A stretch of DNA of 64,000 bases, taken from NCBI GenBank assembly GCA_036275915.1, contig DASUCV010000023.1, positions 1 to 64,000 on the forward strand. Reading direction: 5' to 3'. Positions 7,902 to 16,033 of this stretch are shown here, in pieces. The notes beneath the pieces are model-generated. The model was not told where the DNA came from, did not search any database, and worked only from the letters and a program-made list of their open reading frames with translations. Each line of letters begins with the position of its first letter. The first letter of the stretch is position 1. The translations under genes and the position numbers were made by a program. Source of the stretch: Candidatus Polarisedimenticolaceae bacterium. GTDB lineage: Bacteria > Acidobacteriota > Polarisedimenticolia > Polarisedimenticolales > DASRJG01.

Positions 7902-10145
7902 ATGGAACGGACGATCCGCCGCGTCATCCCCCCCCTCCTCCTCGCCGCCGCCTTCGTCGTCCCGCGCGCGACCCGCGCCGACGAGCCGGAGCAGCCGCTC
8001 CCCTCGTCCGGCGAGGAGTCGGTCGTCGTCATCGACGACGTCGCGAAGGTCCGCCGCGACTCGGCGTCGTTCACCGACCTCGACGCCTCGGCGATCCAGG
8101 AGCTCCACGTCGGCCAGGACCTCTCGACCCTCCTCGGCGAGACGACCAACGCCTACTCGTACAGCGATGCCGGGAACGGCTACGGGTACAGCTACCTCCG
8201 GATCCGCGGGTTCGACCAGAGCCGGATCGCGGTCAACATCAACGGCGTCCCCCTCAACACGCCGGAGACGCACCAGGTCTACACGATCGATCTCGGCGAC
8301 TTCGCGACGAGCCTCGGACTGATCCAGATCCAGCGCGGCCCGGGAACCTCGCTCTACGGATCGCCGGCCGTCGGGGGGGTGGTGAACCTCGAGACAGCAT
8401 CGCTCTCGACCGTCGCGGGCGGCGAGCTCGAGCTGGGCGCGGGCTCGTTCGGCACGTACCGCGGCTCGATCCGCTACGGCTCGCCGATCGGCTCATCGCC
8501 GTGGTCGTGGTCGTTCCGCGCCGCGCACGTCGAGAGCGACGGCTACCGCGACCCGTCGTGGTCGAAGCAATCGTTCGGAGAGATCGCCTTCGAGCGGTTC
8601 GACCCGAATTCGGTCTGGCGCATCCTGCTCTTCGGCGGGCCGGAGGAGACGCAGCTCGCCTACCTCGGCGTGCCGCACGATTACCTCTCGTCCGACACCC
8701 TCCGGAAGACGAACTTCCTCCAGCCGGGCGAGACCGACAACTTCTTCCAACCGCAGCTCCAGGTCATGAACGACCGCCGGATCGCGCCCCACCTCATGCT
8801 CAAGAACACGGTCTACGTCATCCTCGGGAGCGGCTACTTCCGTCAGTTCGCGGCGACGCAGGACGCGGAGGGGACGACGGTCGACAACGCGTGGCTCAAG
8901 CGCGCCCTCGACAACAAGCAGTTCGGCTGGATCCCGCGCGTCGAATGGAGCCACCCGCACGGCCTCCTCACCGCGGGGCTCGAGCTGCTCTTCCATCAGG
9001 GGCGCCACGACGGGCAGGTGACCGAGGGCACGGTCGCGTCGGCGCCGATCTCCGGGGATCTGCAGCTCTACGACTTCACGAACCACAAGGACACCGTGAA
9101 CCTCTTCGTCCGCGAGGACCTGCGCCTCTCGCAGAAGGCGACCCTCGGTCTCGAGATCCGCGGCACGCGTCACGACTTCGCGATGCGCGACGACCGGGTC
9201 AACAACGTCTCCTGGGACGCGACCTACCAGTTCCTCTCGCCGCGCATCGGCTTCAACTGGAACGTGAGCGACCGCTGGAACGTCTACGCCCAGGCGTCGC
9301 GGACCGAGAGCGAGCCGCCGTTCAACAACGTCTGGGACCCCGAGGACACCTCCGCCGGGAACGCTCCCGCGAACTTCTTCAAGTCCTACGACCCGTCGAA
9401 GAACCGCTACTCGGACCCGTTCGCGGAGCCGGAGCGCCTCGCGAGCTACGAGGTCGGCGGCGGCTACCGGAAGGGTGCGACGCACGTCAAGGCGGACGTC
9501 TACCGGATGCAGTTCCACAACGAGTTCGTCTATGCCGGCGGGCTCGACGCCGACGGCCTCCCGATCACGCGGAATGCGGGGTCGTCGGTGCATCAAGGGG
9601 TCGAGGTCGAAGCGGGCGGGCGGCTGCCGGGACAGGTCGACCTCTCCGGCTACGTCGCGGTGAGTCACGACGTCCTCCAGAAGGACACGGTGCTCTCCCC
9701 CGACGGCTCGGGGAACGTCTTCACGATCGACTACTCCGGCAACCGCATCGCGCTTTTCCCCGGCGACATCGAGCGCCTCGAGATCGGCCGCACCTTCGGG
9801 ATCGTCCGCGCGTCGATGTGGGCCCGCCGCGTCGGCACGATCTACCTCGACAACTCGCAGAACGAGCGGAAGACGCCGGAGAACCGCGATCAGCCGGGAT
9901 ACGTCGACAAGCAGGTCGATCCGTACACGCTCGTCTCGGCGCAGGCGGTCGTCGACCTCTCGCGCTTCGGGCACCGGCCCGCCGGGTCGATGACGGTGAG
10001 GCTCCGCATCGACAACCTTCTCGACGCGAAGGTCGCCCAGTTCGGCTACTCGTACCCGCTCGACGCGGCGTACACGCAGTTCTACTCGGAGTTCTTCCCG
10101 TCGGCGACGCGCAGCGCGATGCTCGGCTTCACCTTCGGGTTCTGA
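7902..10145 (+). CDS. TonB-dependent outer-membrane receptor, probable thiamin uptake
   Basis: This 747-residue protein has a signal peptide (about residues 1-26) and a plug domain with LRIRGFDQSRIAVNINGVPLN and VEIQ-like IQIQRGPG. A long beta-barrel of about 600 residues follows, ending in the aromatic FTFGF typical of outer-membrane proteins. It would import a scarce ligand using TonB energy. The TPP riboswitch 80 bases upstream makes thiamin, its phosphates or a pyrimidine/thiazole precursor the likely ligand. ATG at 7902 follows GAGG by 5 bases. The symporter gene starts 6 bases downstream. The receptor fold is certain; the ligand is inferred from the riboswitch. Confidence 0.9.
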   Translation: MERTIRRVIPPLLLAAAFVVPRATRADEPEQPLPSSGEESVVVIDDVAKVRRDSASFTDLDASAIQELHVGQDLSTLLGETTNAYSYSDAGNGYGYSYLRIRGFDQSRIAVNINGVPLNTPETHQVYTIDLGDFATSLGLIQIQRGPGTSLYGSPAVGGVVNLETASLSTVAGGELELGAGSFGTYRGSIRYGSPIGSSPWSWSFRAAHVESDGYRDPSWSKQSFGEIAFERFDPNSVWRILLFGGPEETQLAYLGVPHDYLSSDTLRKTNFLQPGETDNFFQPQLQVMNDRRIAPHLMLKNTVYVILGSGYFRQFAATQDAEGTTVDNAWLKRALDNKQFGWIPRVEWSHPHGLLTAGLELLFHQGRHDGQVTEGTVASAPISGDLQLYDFTNHKDTVNLFVREDLRLSQKATLGLEIRGTRHDFAMRDDRVNNVSWDATYQFLSPRIGFNWNVSDRWNVYAQASRTESEPPFNNVWDPEDTSAGNAPANFFKSYDPSKNRYSDPFAEPERLASYEVGGGYRKGATHVKADVYRMQFHNEFVYAGGLDADGLPITRNAGSSVHQGVEVEAGGRLPGQVDLSGYVAVSHDVLQKDTVLSPDGSGNVFTIDYSGNRIALFPGDIERLEIGRTFGIVRASMWARRVGTIYLDNSQNERKTPENRDQPGYVDKQVDPYTLVSAQAVVDLSRFGHRPAGSMTVRLRIDNLLDAKVAQFGYSYPLDAAYTQFYSEFFPSATRSAMLGFTFGF

Positions 10146-10151
10146 CCTTCC

Positions 10152-11540
10152 GTGACCGGCCGCCTCGGAGCGCTCGACGTCGCCGTCATCGGCGCGTACC
10201 TCGCCGCGACGTTCGTCCTCGGCGTGCGGTCGGCGCGGAAGAGCGCGGCCTCGCCGCAAGAGGACTTCCTCCTCGCCGGCCGGACCCTCACGCTGCCGGC
10301 GTTCGTCGTCACGATCGTCTCGACCTGGTACGGCGGCGTGCTCGGCGTCGGCGAGTACTCCTACGTCCACGGACTCTCGAACTGGCTCGTCCTCGGCGTC
10401 CCTTACTACGTCGGCTGCCTCCTCTTCGCGCTCCTCTTCGCGGAGAAGGCGCGTCTCGTCGGCGACGCGACCCTGCCCGACCTCCTCTACGGCACCTACG
10501 GCGTCACGGCAGGAAGGATCGGCGCGCTCATGGTGCTCGCGCTCTCGCTTCCCGCGCCCTACCTCCTCATGCTCGGCGTCCTCCTGCGGCGCGCGACTGG
10601 GATGCCTCAGAGCGTGGCGGTCATCGCCTGCTCGGCGTTCTGCCTCCTCTACATCGGCGCCCGCGGGTTCCGCTCCGTCGTCCAGACGAAGGGCCTCCAG
10701 TTCACGCTCATGTACGGCGGCTTCCTGCTCCTCCTTCCGACCGCGATCGTGCACAGCGGCGGCTTCTCGGTCCTCCGCGAGCGCCTTCCCGACGTCTCGT
10801 TCACCGTGCTCGGCGGGCAGAGCGTCGGCTACGTCGTCGCCTGGTACTTCATCGCGCTCCAGACGCTCGTCGAGCCGACCTTCTTCCAGCGCTGCTTCGC
10901 GGCGAAAACTCCCGCCGTCGCGCGCCGCGGCCTGCTCTGGTCGATCGCCTTCTTCGCGCTCTTCGACTGCATGACGACCTTCACCGGGATGTACGCGCGC
11001 GCGCTCCTGCCGGACCTCCCGAGCGGCGTCGACGCCTTCCCGGCGCTCGGGGAGCTGCTCCTCCCCGTCGGGCTCCTGGGCGTCTTCTACGCCGGGATGA
11101 TCGCCACGATCATGTCGACGGTCGACGCGTACCTCTTCAACGCCGGGATCACGCTCTCGCGCGATCTCCTCGCGCGCATCGGGCGCTCCGCCGCGGCGAC
11201 CGTCACCGGCGAGCGCATCGGTCTCGTCGCCGGCGCCGCCCTCGCGACGGCACTCGCGCTCGCGTCGTCGTCCGTCGTCAACCTCTGGTACGACTACGGC
11301 ACGATCGGAACGTGTGTCCTCCTCGCACCGGTGCTCGGCGTCTTCTTCCCGGCGCTCCGGCCGACGCCGTTCTGGGCGGCCGCGGGCATGCTCGCCGGCG
11401 GCGGCGTCTCTTGCCTCTGGCTCGCCGCGGGACCGTGGCTCGGCCTCGAGCCGATCTATCCCGGGCTCGCCGCCGCCGGCGTCACCGCAGCGATCGGCGT
11501 CTTCCGATCTCGCAACGCGACCCTCGGCGCGGCATACTGA
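10152..11540 (+). CDS. Sodium:solute symporter (SSS/SLC5), probable thiamin or precursor transporter
   Basis: The 462-residue inner-membrane protein has about 13 hydrophobic helices and the SSS family pattern. The N-terminus shows VIGAYLAATFVLGVRSAR and EDFLLAGRTL, followed by STWYGGVLGVGEYSY, and FYAGMIATIMSTVDAYLFNAGITLSRDL near residues 310-340. The GTG start lies 6 bases after the receptor stop, so both are under TPP riboswitch control. SSS transporters preceded by TPP riboswitches were proposed as thiamin transporters (ThiV) in comparative genomics. Here the paired TonB receptor would complete passage across both membranes. Substrate identity is inferred from regulation alone. Confidence 0.85.
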   Translation: MTGRLGALDVAVIGAYLAATFVLGVRSARKSAASPQEDFLLAGRTLTLPAFVVTIVSTWYGGVLGVGEYSYVHGLSNWLVLGVPYYVGCLLFALLFAEKARLVGDATLPDLLYGTYGVTAGRIGALMVLALSLPAPYLLMLGVLLRRATGMPQSVAVIACSAFCLLYIGARGFRSVVQTKGLQFTLMYGGFLLLLPTAIVHSGGFSVLRERLPDVSFTVLGGQSVGYVVAWYFIALQTLVEPTFFQRCFAAKTPAVARRGLLWSIAFFALFDCMTTFTGMYARALLPDLPSGVDAFPALGELLLPVGLLGVFYAGMIATIMSTVDAYLFNAGITLSRDLLARIGRSAAATVTGERIGLVAGAALATALALASSSVVNLWYDYGTIGTCVLLAPVLGVFFPALRPTPFWAAAGMLAGGGVSCLWLAAGPWLGLEPIYPGLAAAGVTAAIGVFRSRNATLGAAY

Positions 11541-11544
11541 GAGG

Positions 11545-12105
11545 ATGGAAGCCGAACAGGACGGGCGCACGCTGGCCCCGGGGTTCTTGATCGCGGTGCC
11601 GCAGCTCCTCGACCCGAACTTCCGCCAGTCGGTCGTCCTCCTCCTCCAGCAGAACGACGAAGGAGCGCTCGGCCTCGTCGTGAACCGCGAGTCGCCGATC
11701 CTGCTGCGGGACCTCTGCAAGGACCACGACATCCGCTACGCCGGCGATCCGGAGAAGCACGTGCGCGTCGGCGGTCCCGTCCAGCCGGAGCAAGGCCTCG
11801 TCCTCTACGACACGTCGGTGAACGATCCGGAGGGCCGCCAGGTCCTGGAAGGCCTCCAGGTCAGCGCGTCGACGAAGACCTTGACGCGCCTCTGCGGCGG
11901 CGAAGGGATCCGCTTCCAGTGCTACTCCGGCTACGCCGGCTGGGGCCCGGGCCAGCTCGAGCGCGAGCTCAGCGAGGGCTCGTGGATCGTCGCCAACGTC
12001 GATCCGAGCCTCGTCTTCGACATGCATCCGGACGAAGTCTGGATCGCGATCCTGCGCGCGAACGGATTGGACCCGAACCTGATCGTGCCGGGCGAGGCGG
12101 ACTAG
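11545..12105 (+). CDS. YqgE/AlgH family protein (UPF0301)
   Basis: The 186-residue protein matches the whole AlgH/YqgE family: LAPGFLIAVPQLLDPNFRQSVVLLLQ at the start, GALGLVVNRES, VRVGGPVQPEQGLVLY and a YSGYAGWGPGQLE segment. The biochemical role of this family is unsettled; one member was described as a transcriptional regulator of alginate. ATG at 11545 directly follows GAGAGG and lies 4 bases after the symporter stop. The gene may be co-transcribed with the thiamin uptake genes, though a functional tie is not evident. Its TAG stop codon forms the first base of a palindromic repeat. Confidence 0.9.
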   Translation: MEAEQDGRTLAPGFLIAVPQLLDPNFRQSVVLLLQQNDEGALGLVVNRESPILLRDLCKDHDIRYAGDPEKHVRVGGPVQPEQGLVLYDTSVNDPEGRQVLEGLQVSASTKTLTRLCGGEGIRFQCYSGYAGWGPGQLERELSEGSWIVANVDPSLVFDMHPDEVWIAILRANGLDPNLIVPGEAD

Positions 12106-12175
12106 GAAAAGAGGGGACAGGCACCAATTTCCAAAGCGAAGCGCTTTGAAAATTGGTGCCTGTCCCCTCTTTTCC
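12105..12175. repeat. Palindromic intergenic element R1 (bidirectional terminator-like)
   Basis: A long inverted repeat: the left arm from 12105 (GGAAAAGAGGGGACAGGCAC, continuing to about 12130) pairs with the right arm ending at 12175. An inner hairpin CAAAGCG/CGCTTTG sits at the tip. It fills the whole space between the convergent algH-like and top6A-like stop codons. AGAGGGGACAG is shared with elements at 23744 and 32240. Runs of A and T at the two ends would let it stop transcription from both sides. Confidence 0.8.
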
Positions 12176-13300
12176 TCACGGCAGGAACTTCGCCGTCGCC
12201 TTGAGCTTCTGCGGCAAGTACTCGTCGATGACGTAGTTCAGGCCCCAGCGGGCGAGGGCCTGCTGCTCGGCGCGGACACCCATCTTGATGAGCTGCTCGA
12301 TCGCCTGCGCCCACGGGCGGTGGATCTTGAAGAACGGGTCGTTCTTCAGTGCATCCTTGGCGCGCTTGACGTCGACGTCCTTGAGCGGGTGCGTCGGCAG
12401 CTTGTAGTCGACGATGTCCGACGGCGTGACGCCGAGGAAACTCGCCTGGGGCACGCAGAAGAAGCGGTTGATGTGCGCCGCGTTCCCCGAGCCGACCTTG
12501 AGCGTGCGGTAGATGTTCGAGATCCCGTACGGGTCGCAATCGACGAAGGCGTAGACGGGGATCTTGCACTGGTCCGAAAGTCGCCGCACGAATCGCCGCG
12601 TCGCGCGCGTCGGCACGCCCGCCATCGAGACGAGGATGCAGTGCGACTTCTGCCAGAACTTGTGGCTCTGGAGGCGCTGGAACATGCCGCCGGTCTCGAT
12701 GCAGAGGATGAACTTCGCCTTGGTCTCGAACGTGAGATGTTCCACCAGCGACGGGATGGAGTAGGCGCCGGAGCCGAACTTCGTGCAGTCGATCCGCTCG
12801 ACCTTGCCGGTCTCGAGGTCGGTGTCGTTGACGATCAGCTCGCCCGCGATCGCGCCGCCATGCTCGTCGGGAATGTAGCGGAGCTGCTCGCGGCTGACCC
12901 CTTCAGACGAGAACATCGCCTCGATGTCGTCCATGACCATGTCCGACTCGCCCTGCTCGTCGAACTTCGCCTCGCCCCAGTTCTTCGATTGGTAGTACGC
13001 GTCTCGCTTCGTGGCGAAGTCGTTCGTGTCCACCATCTCCTTCGACAAGGCCATCATCTTCAACGTCTGCGCAAAGGTCTTTGCGGTGTTCACCGTGAGC
13101 GTGCGCGTCGATTTTCCTTTGCCGATCTCGAAGTAACCCTTCTTCGGGTCGTAGCGGACGTTCGAGAGCGAGCGCACCGGAAAGGCGACTTCCGGCTTCC
13201 CGTGCTTCTCGATCTTGGTCTCGATCCCGGAGGCGACGTCGGCGATCGCTTGGAGCGTGACGCGGTCGAGACGGGCTTTCTCGGATTGCGGTGATTTCAC
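12176..13300 (-). CDS. DNA topoisomerase VI subunit A-like (Spo11/Top6A family) protein
   Basis: The 374-residue protein has the Top6A architecture. A winged-helix 5Y-CAP domain contains RDAYYQSKNWG, with the catalytic tyrosine at 102 or 103, and then FDEQGESD. A TOPRIM domain follows with AGVPTRATRRFVRRL and FVDCDPYGISNIYRTLKVGS (metal-binding Asp pair). The tail LARWGLNYVIDEYLPQKL is also typical. In archaea it pairs with the ATPase Top6B to form a type IIB topoisomerase; Spo11 is the eukaryotic relative. No B subunit is adjacent or anywhere in the window. The GTG start at 13300 follows AGGAG by 7 bases. The gene is monocistronic. The fold assignment is firm; its role in this bacterium is unknown. 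Confidence 0.85.
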   Translation of the reverse strand: MKSPQSEKARLDRVTLQAIADVASGIETKIEKHGKPEVAFPVRSLSNVRYDPKKGYFEIGKGKSTRTLTVNTAKTFAQTLKMMALSKEMVDTNDFATKRDAYYQSKNWGEAKFDEQGESDMVMDDIEAMFSSEGVSREQLRYIPDEHGGAIAGELIVNDTDLETGKVERIDCTKFGSGAYSIPSLVEHLTFETKAKFILCIETGGMFQRLQSHKFWQKSHCILVSMAGVPTRATRRFVRRLSDQCKIPVYAFVDCDPYGISNIYRTLKVGSGNAAHINRFFCVPQASFLGVTPSDIVDYKLPTHPLKDVDVKRAKDALKNDPFFKIHRPWAQAIEQLIKMGVRAEQQALARWGLNYVIDEYLPQKLKATAKFLP

Positions 13301-13353
13301 GGGCGGCTCCTGAACCAGGCGGGAGGGCAGGATACCACTGGTAGGATCGCGCC

Positions 13354-15090
13354 ATGCCGCGAGCGCGCACCCTCGCCACGATCTTCGCCGCGGTCACGCA
13401 CACGGCTTACGCGATCGTCGCGTGGATGACCGATCCGCTCGCGGTTCATCTCATGCACGATGCCGCGCGCTACGACGCGTGGGCGAAGGCGATCGTCGCG
13501 GGACAGGTCTTCGAGCCGGGACCGTTCTCGCAGGCACCGGTCTATCCGTATCTCCTCGCGGAAGCCTACAGGCTCTTCGGCGCGAGTCCGTTCGCGATGA
13601 TCCTCCTCCAAGTGGCGCTCGGGGTCACGTCGGTCTGGCTCGTCGGAAAGGCCGCAGCGCGCGCCTTCGGCGAGGAGGCCGGCGCATGGGCGGCGTGGCT
13701 GCTCGCCGGGTGCGGAGTTCTCGCGTTCTTCGAGACGAAGCTCCTCCCGACGGCGCTCGTCGTCTGTCTCGTCGCGGTCGTCATCGTCCTCGTTCAACGG
13801 GCCGACGCCTCCGACCGTCCGCGCACGTGGATTCCCGCCGGCGTCGCGCTCGGCGTGCTCGTCGTCGCGAACGCCGCTTCGCTCCTCCTCCTCGCGGCGA
13901 CGATCGCCTGGATCGCCTTCGGACGGCAGCGCGTCGTACGCGCCGCCCTTTGCCTCGGCTGCGCCGCACTCCTCATCTTGCCGGTCGCGATCCACAACCG
14001 GCGTGCGTCAGGGTCGTGGATCCTCGTCACCGACAACGGCGGCGTGACGTTCTGGCAGGGAAACAACCCGGTCGCCACCGGCGTGTACTCGACACCCGAG
14101 GGATTCTCCGGCGCGATCGCTGCGCAGCGCGCGGAGTCGGCGGCGCTCGCCTCCGCCGCCGAGGGTCGCGACCTTGGCGCCGCCGAGGTGTCCTCGCACT
14201 GGCTTCGCGAGGGGGTGAAGTTCCTCGCGTCCGACATCCCCCACGCCGCGTGGCTCGTCGGGCGGAAGGCGCTGCTCGCGGTCGCGAGCACCGAGCAGCC
14301 TCTCGAATATTCGCCGCGGCTCGACGCCAACCCGCTGCGTTTCGTCGTGTTGGTGCCGTTTGCCGTACTTATCGCGCTCGCCGTTGCCGGCATCGGTCCC
14401 GCGTGGCGGCAGCGCGCGGCGCATCCCGCCCTCCTCACGATCGGGACCACTTTCGCCACTCTCCTCATCTTCTTCGTCGCATCGCGTTACCGGATGCCGA
14501 TGGTTCCGGCGCTGGCGATCGTCGGCGGCGCTGGAGCGGTCGCGCTGCGACGGAGAGCTCCGGCCGCGATCGTGACCGCCGTGTGCATCGCATCGCTCTC
14601 GTTCCTGTGGTTTCCCTTGTCCGAGCGCGCGCTCGCGCGGGCGCAGGATGCGATGTCGCTCTCGGACCTCGGCACCGCGCTTCGCGAGACCGGACGTCTC
14701 GACGACGCGGTGGCGACGTACCGGCGCGCGATCTCGATGGCGCCCGACACCCCCTACTCGCACCTCGATCTCGGCAAGGCGATGGCGCGCGCGGGGCGTT
14801 TCGACGAAGCGGCCGCCGAGACGCGCGAGGCGATCCGGCTCGCGCCGGAGATCGGCGAGGCGCACTTCGATCTCGGGGTGCTCCAGTTTCGCGCCAATGA
14901 CCTCCAAGGCGCGGCACAGTCGTTTGGAGAGGCGTTCCGGCTCTCCCCTACCGATGCGGATGCCGGGGACAACCTCGCGGGGACTTTGCTCAAGCTCGGT
15001 CGCGCCGAGGAAGCGCGCGCCATCGTGCTCCAGATGCGAACCCGCGGCCTGGCCGTCGATCCGCCGCTGCTCCGGCTTGTCGGGAAGTAA
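13354..15090 (+). CDS. Membrane glycosyltransferase-like protein (GT39/GT83 type) with C-terminal TPR repeats
   Basis: The 578-residue protein has about ten transmembrane helices in residues 1-430. They have the layout of dolichyl/undecaprenyl-phosphate sugar transferases: HDAARYDAWAKAIVAG in the first periplasmic loop, then FEPGPFSQAPVYPYLLAEAYRLFG. Residues 430-575 hold three to four TPR units (SDLGTALRETGRLDDAVATYR, HLDLGKAMARAGRFDEAA, HFDLGVLQFRANDLQGAAQ). The acceptor and sugar are unknown. Acidobacterial and related genomes contain many such TPR-tailed transferases. The ATG lies 53 bases from the divergent top6A-like gene. The function is family-level only. Confidence 0.7.
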   Translation: MPRARTLATIFAAVTHTAYAIVAWMTDPLAVHLMHDAARYDAWAKAIVAGQVFEPGPFSQAPVYPYLLAEAYRLFGASPFAMILLQVALGVTSVWLVGKAAARAFGEEAGAWAAWLLAGCGVLAFFETKLLPTALVVCLVAVVIVLVQRADASDRPRTWIPAGVALGVLVVANAASLLLLAATIAWIAFGRQRVVRAALCLGCAALLILPVAIHNRRASGSWILVTDNGGVTFWQGNNPVATGVYSTPEGFSGAIAAQRAESAALASAAEGRDLGAAEVSSHWLREGVKFLASDIPHAAWLVGRKALLAVASTEQPLEYSPRLDANPLRFVVLVPFAVLIALAVAGIGPAWRQRAAHPALLTIGTTFATLLIFFVASRYRMPMVPALAIVGGAGAVALRRRAPAAIVTAVCIASLSFLWFPLSERALARAQDAMSLSDLGTALRETGRLDDAVATYRRAISMAPDTPYSHLDLGKAMARAGRFDEAAAETREAIRLAPEIGEAHFDLGVLQFRANDLQGAAQSFGEAFRLSPTDADAGDNLAGTLLKLGRAEEARAIVLQMRTRGLAVDPPLLRLVGK

Positions 15091-15111
15091 GGCAAATCGA
15101 CCCCGCCCGCG

Positions 15112-16032
15112 CTAGAACTCCGCGAGCAGGATCTCCGCGACTTCCATGCCGACGCGCGCTTGCGCCTCGACCGTCGATGCGCCGACGTGCGGGGTCGCGA
15201 TGACGCGCGGGTGCTGGATGAGCTTCAGGTCCTTCGGCGGCTCCGTCTCGAAGACGTCGAGCGCGGCGCCTGCGACCTTGCCCGACTCGAGGGCCTCGAA
15301 GAGCGCCGCCTCGTCGACGACGCCGCCGCGGGCGCAGTTGACGAGGAAGACGCCGTTCTTCATCTGCGCGAGCTGCTCGCGTCCGATGGCGGCCGGCGTG
15401 CCGGCGACGCGCGGCATGTGGAGCGAGATCAGCTCGGCGCGCGCGTAGACCTCGTCGGGAGACAGGAGCGTCAACCCTTCGATCGTCCCCGTCTTGCCGA
15501 GCGCCGGGTCGGCGCCGATGACGACCATGCCGATGCCGGCGGCCTTGCGCGCGAGCGAGCGGCCGATGCGTCCGACGCCGAGGATGCCGAGGGTCTTGCC
15601 TTCGAGCTCCATCCCCTTCGCGAACGTCTTCTTGTCCCAGGCGCCGCCCTTCATCGAAGCGTCGGCGCGCGGGACCTGCCGCGCGAGCGCGAACATGAGG
15701 GCGAGCGCCAGCTCGGCGACCGACGCCGACGAGGCGCCGGGCGTGTTCAGGACGCGGATCCCTTCGGCCTCGGCGGCCGCGACGTCGATGTTGTCGACGC
15801 CGACACCGCCGCGCACGATGACCTTCATGCGCTTCGCGGCGGCGACGTGCCGCGCCTGGATCTTCGTCGCGGAGCGGACGACGACGGCGTCGTACTCGCC
15901 GATCGCCTCTTCGAGCTGATCGGCGTTCATGCCGATCTTCTCGTCGACCGTCAGCCCGCCGGCGCGCATGCGTTCGATCGCGTCGGCGGCGACGGCGTCG
16001 CAGATGAGGACGCGCTTCGGACCTGCGCCCAC
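15112..16032 (-). CDS. serA: D-3-phosphoglycerate dehydrogenase (short form, no ACT domain)
   Basis: This 306-residue NAD-dependent 2-hydroxyacid dehydrogenase performs the first step of serine synthesis. The NAD-binding motif is GILGVGRIGRSLARKA, and the substrate and catalytic region is VNCARGGVVDEAAL, then ATPHVGAST with the catalytic His. It ends after the catalytic domain, so it lacks the regulatory ASB/ACT tail found in long SerA. I take the GTG at 16032, one base after the TAA of the aminotransferase gene. An upstream ATG at 16074 would add residues that are only read-through of that gene. Pairing with a class V aminotransferase supports the serine pathway. Confidence 0.85.
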   Translation of the reverse strand: MGAGPKRVLICDAVAADAIERMRAGGLTVDEKIGMNADQLEEAIGEYDAVVVRSATKIQARHVAAAKRMKVIVRGGVGVDNIDVAAAEAEGIRVLNTPGASSASVAELALALMFALARQVPRADASMKGGAWDKKTFAKGMELEGKTLGILGVGRIGRSLARKAAGIGMVVIGADPALGKTGTIEGLTLLSPDEVYARAELISLHMPRVAGTPAAIGREQLAQMKNGVFLVNCARGGVVDEAALFEALESGKVAGAALDVFETEPPKDLKLIQHPRVIATPHVGASTVEAQARVGMEVAEILLAEF

Positions 16033-16033
16033 G

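Noticed and set aside
8493-11732. A 1079-codon minus-strand open frame opposite the TonB receptor and symporter
   Set aside because: Low-complexity Arg/Glu/Asp composition without motifs; the opposite strand holds recognisable transport proteins.
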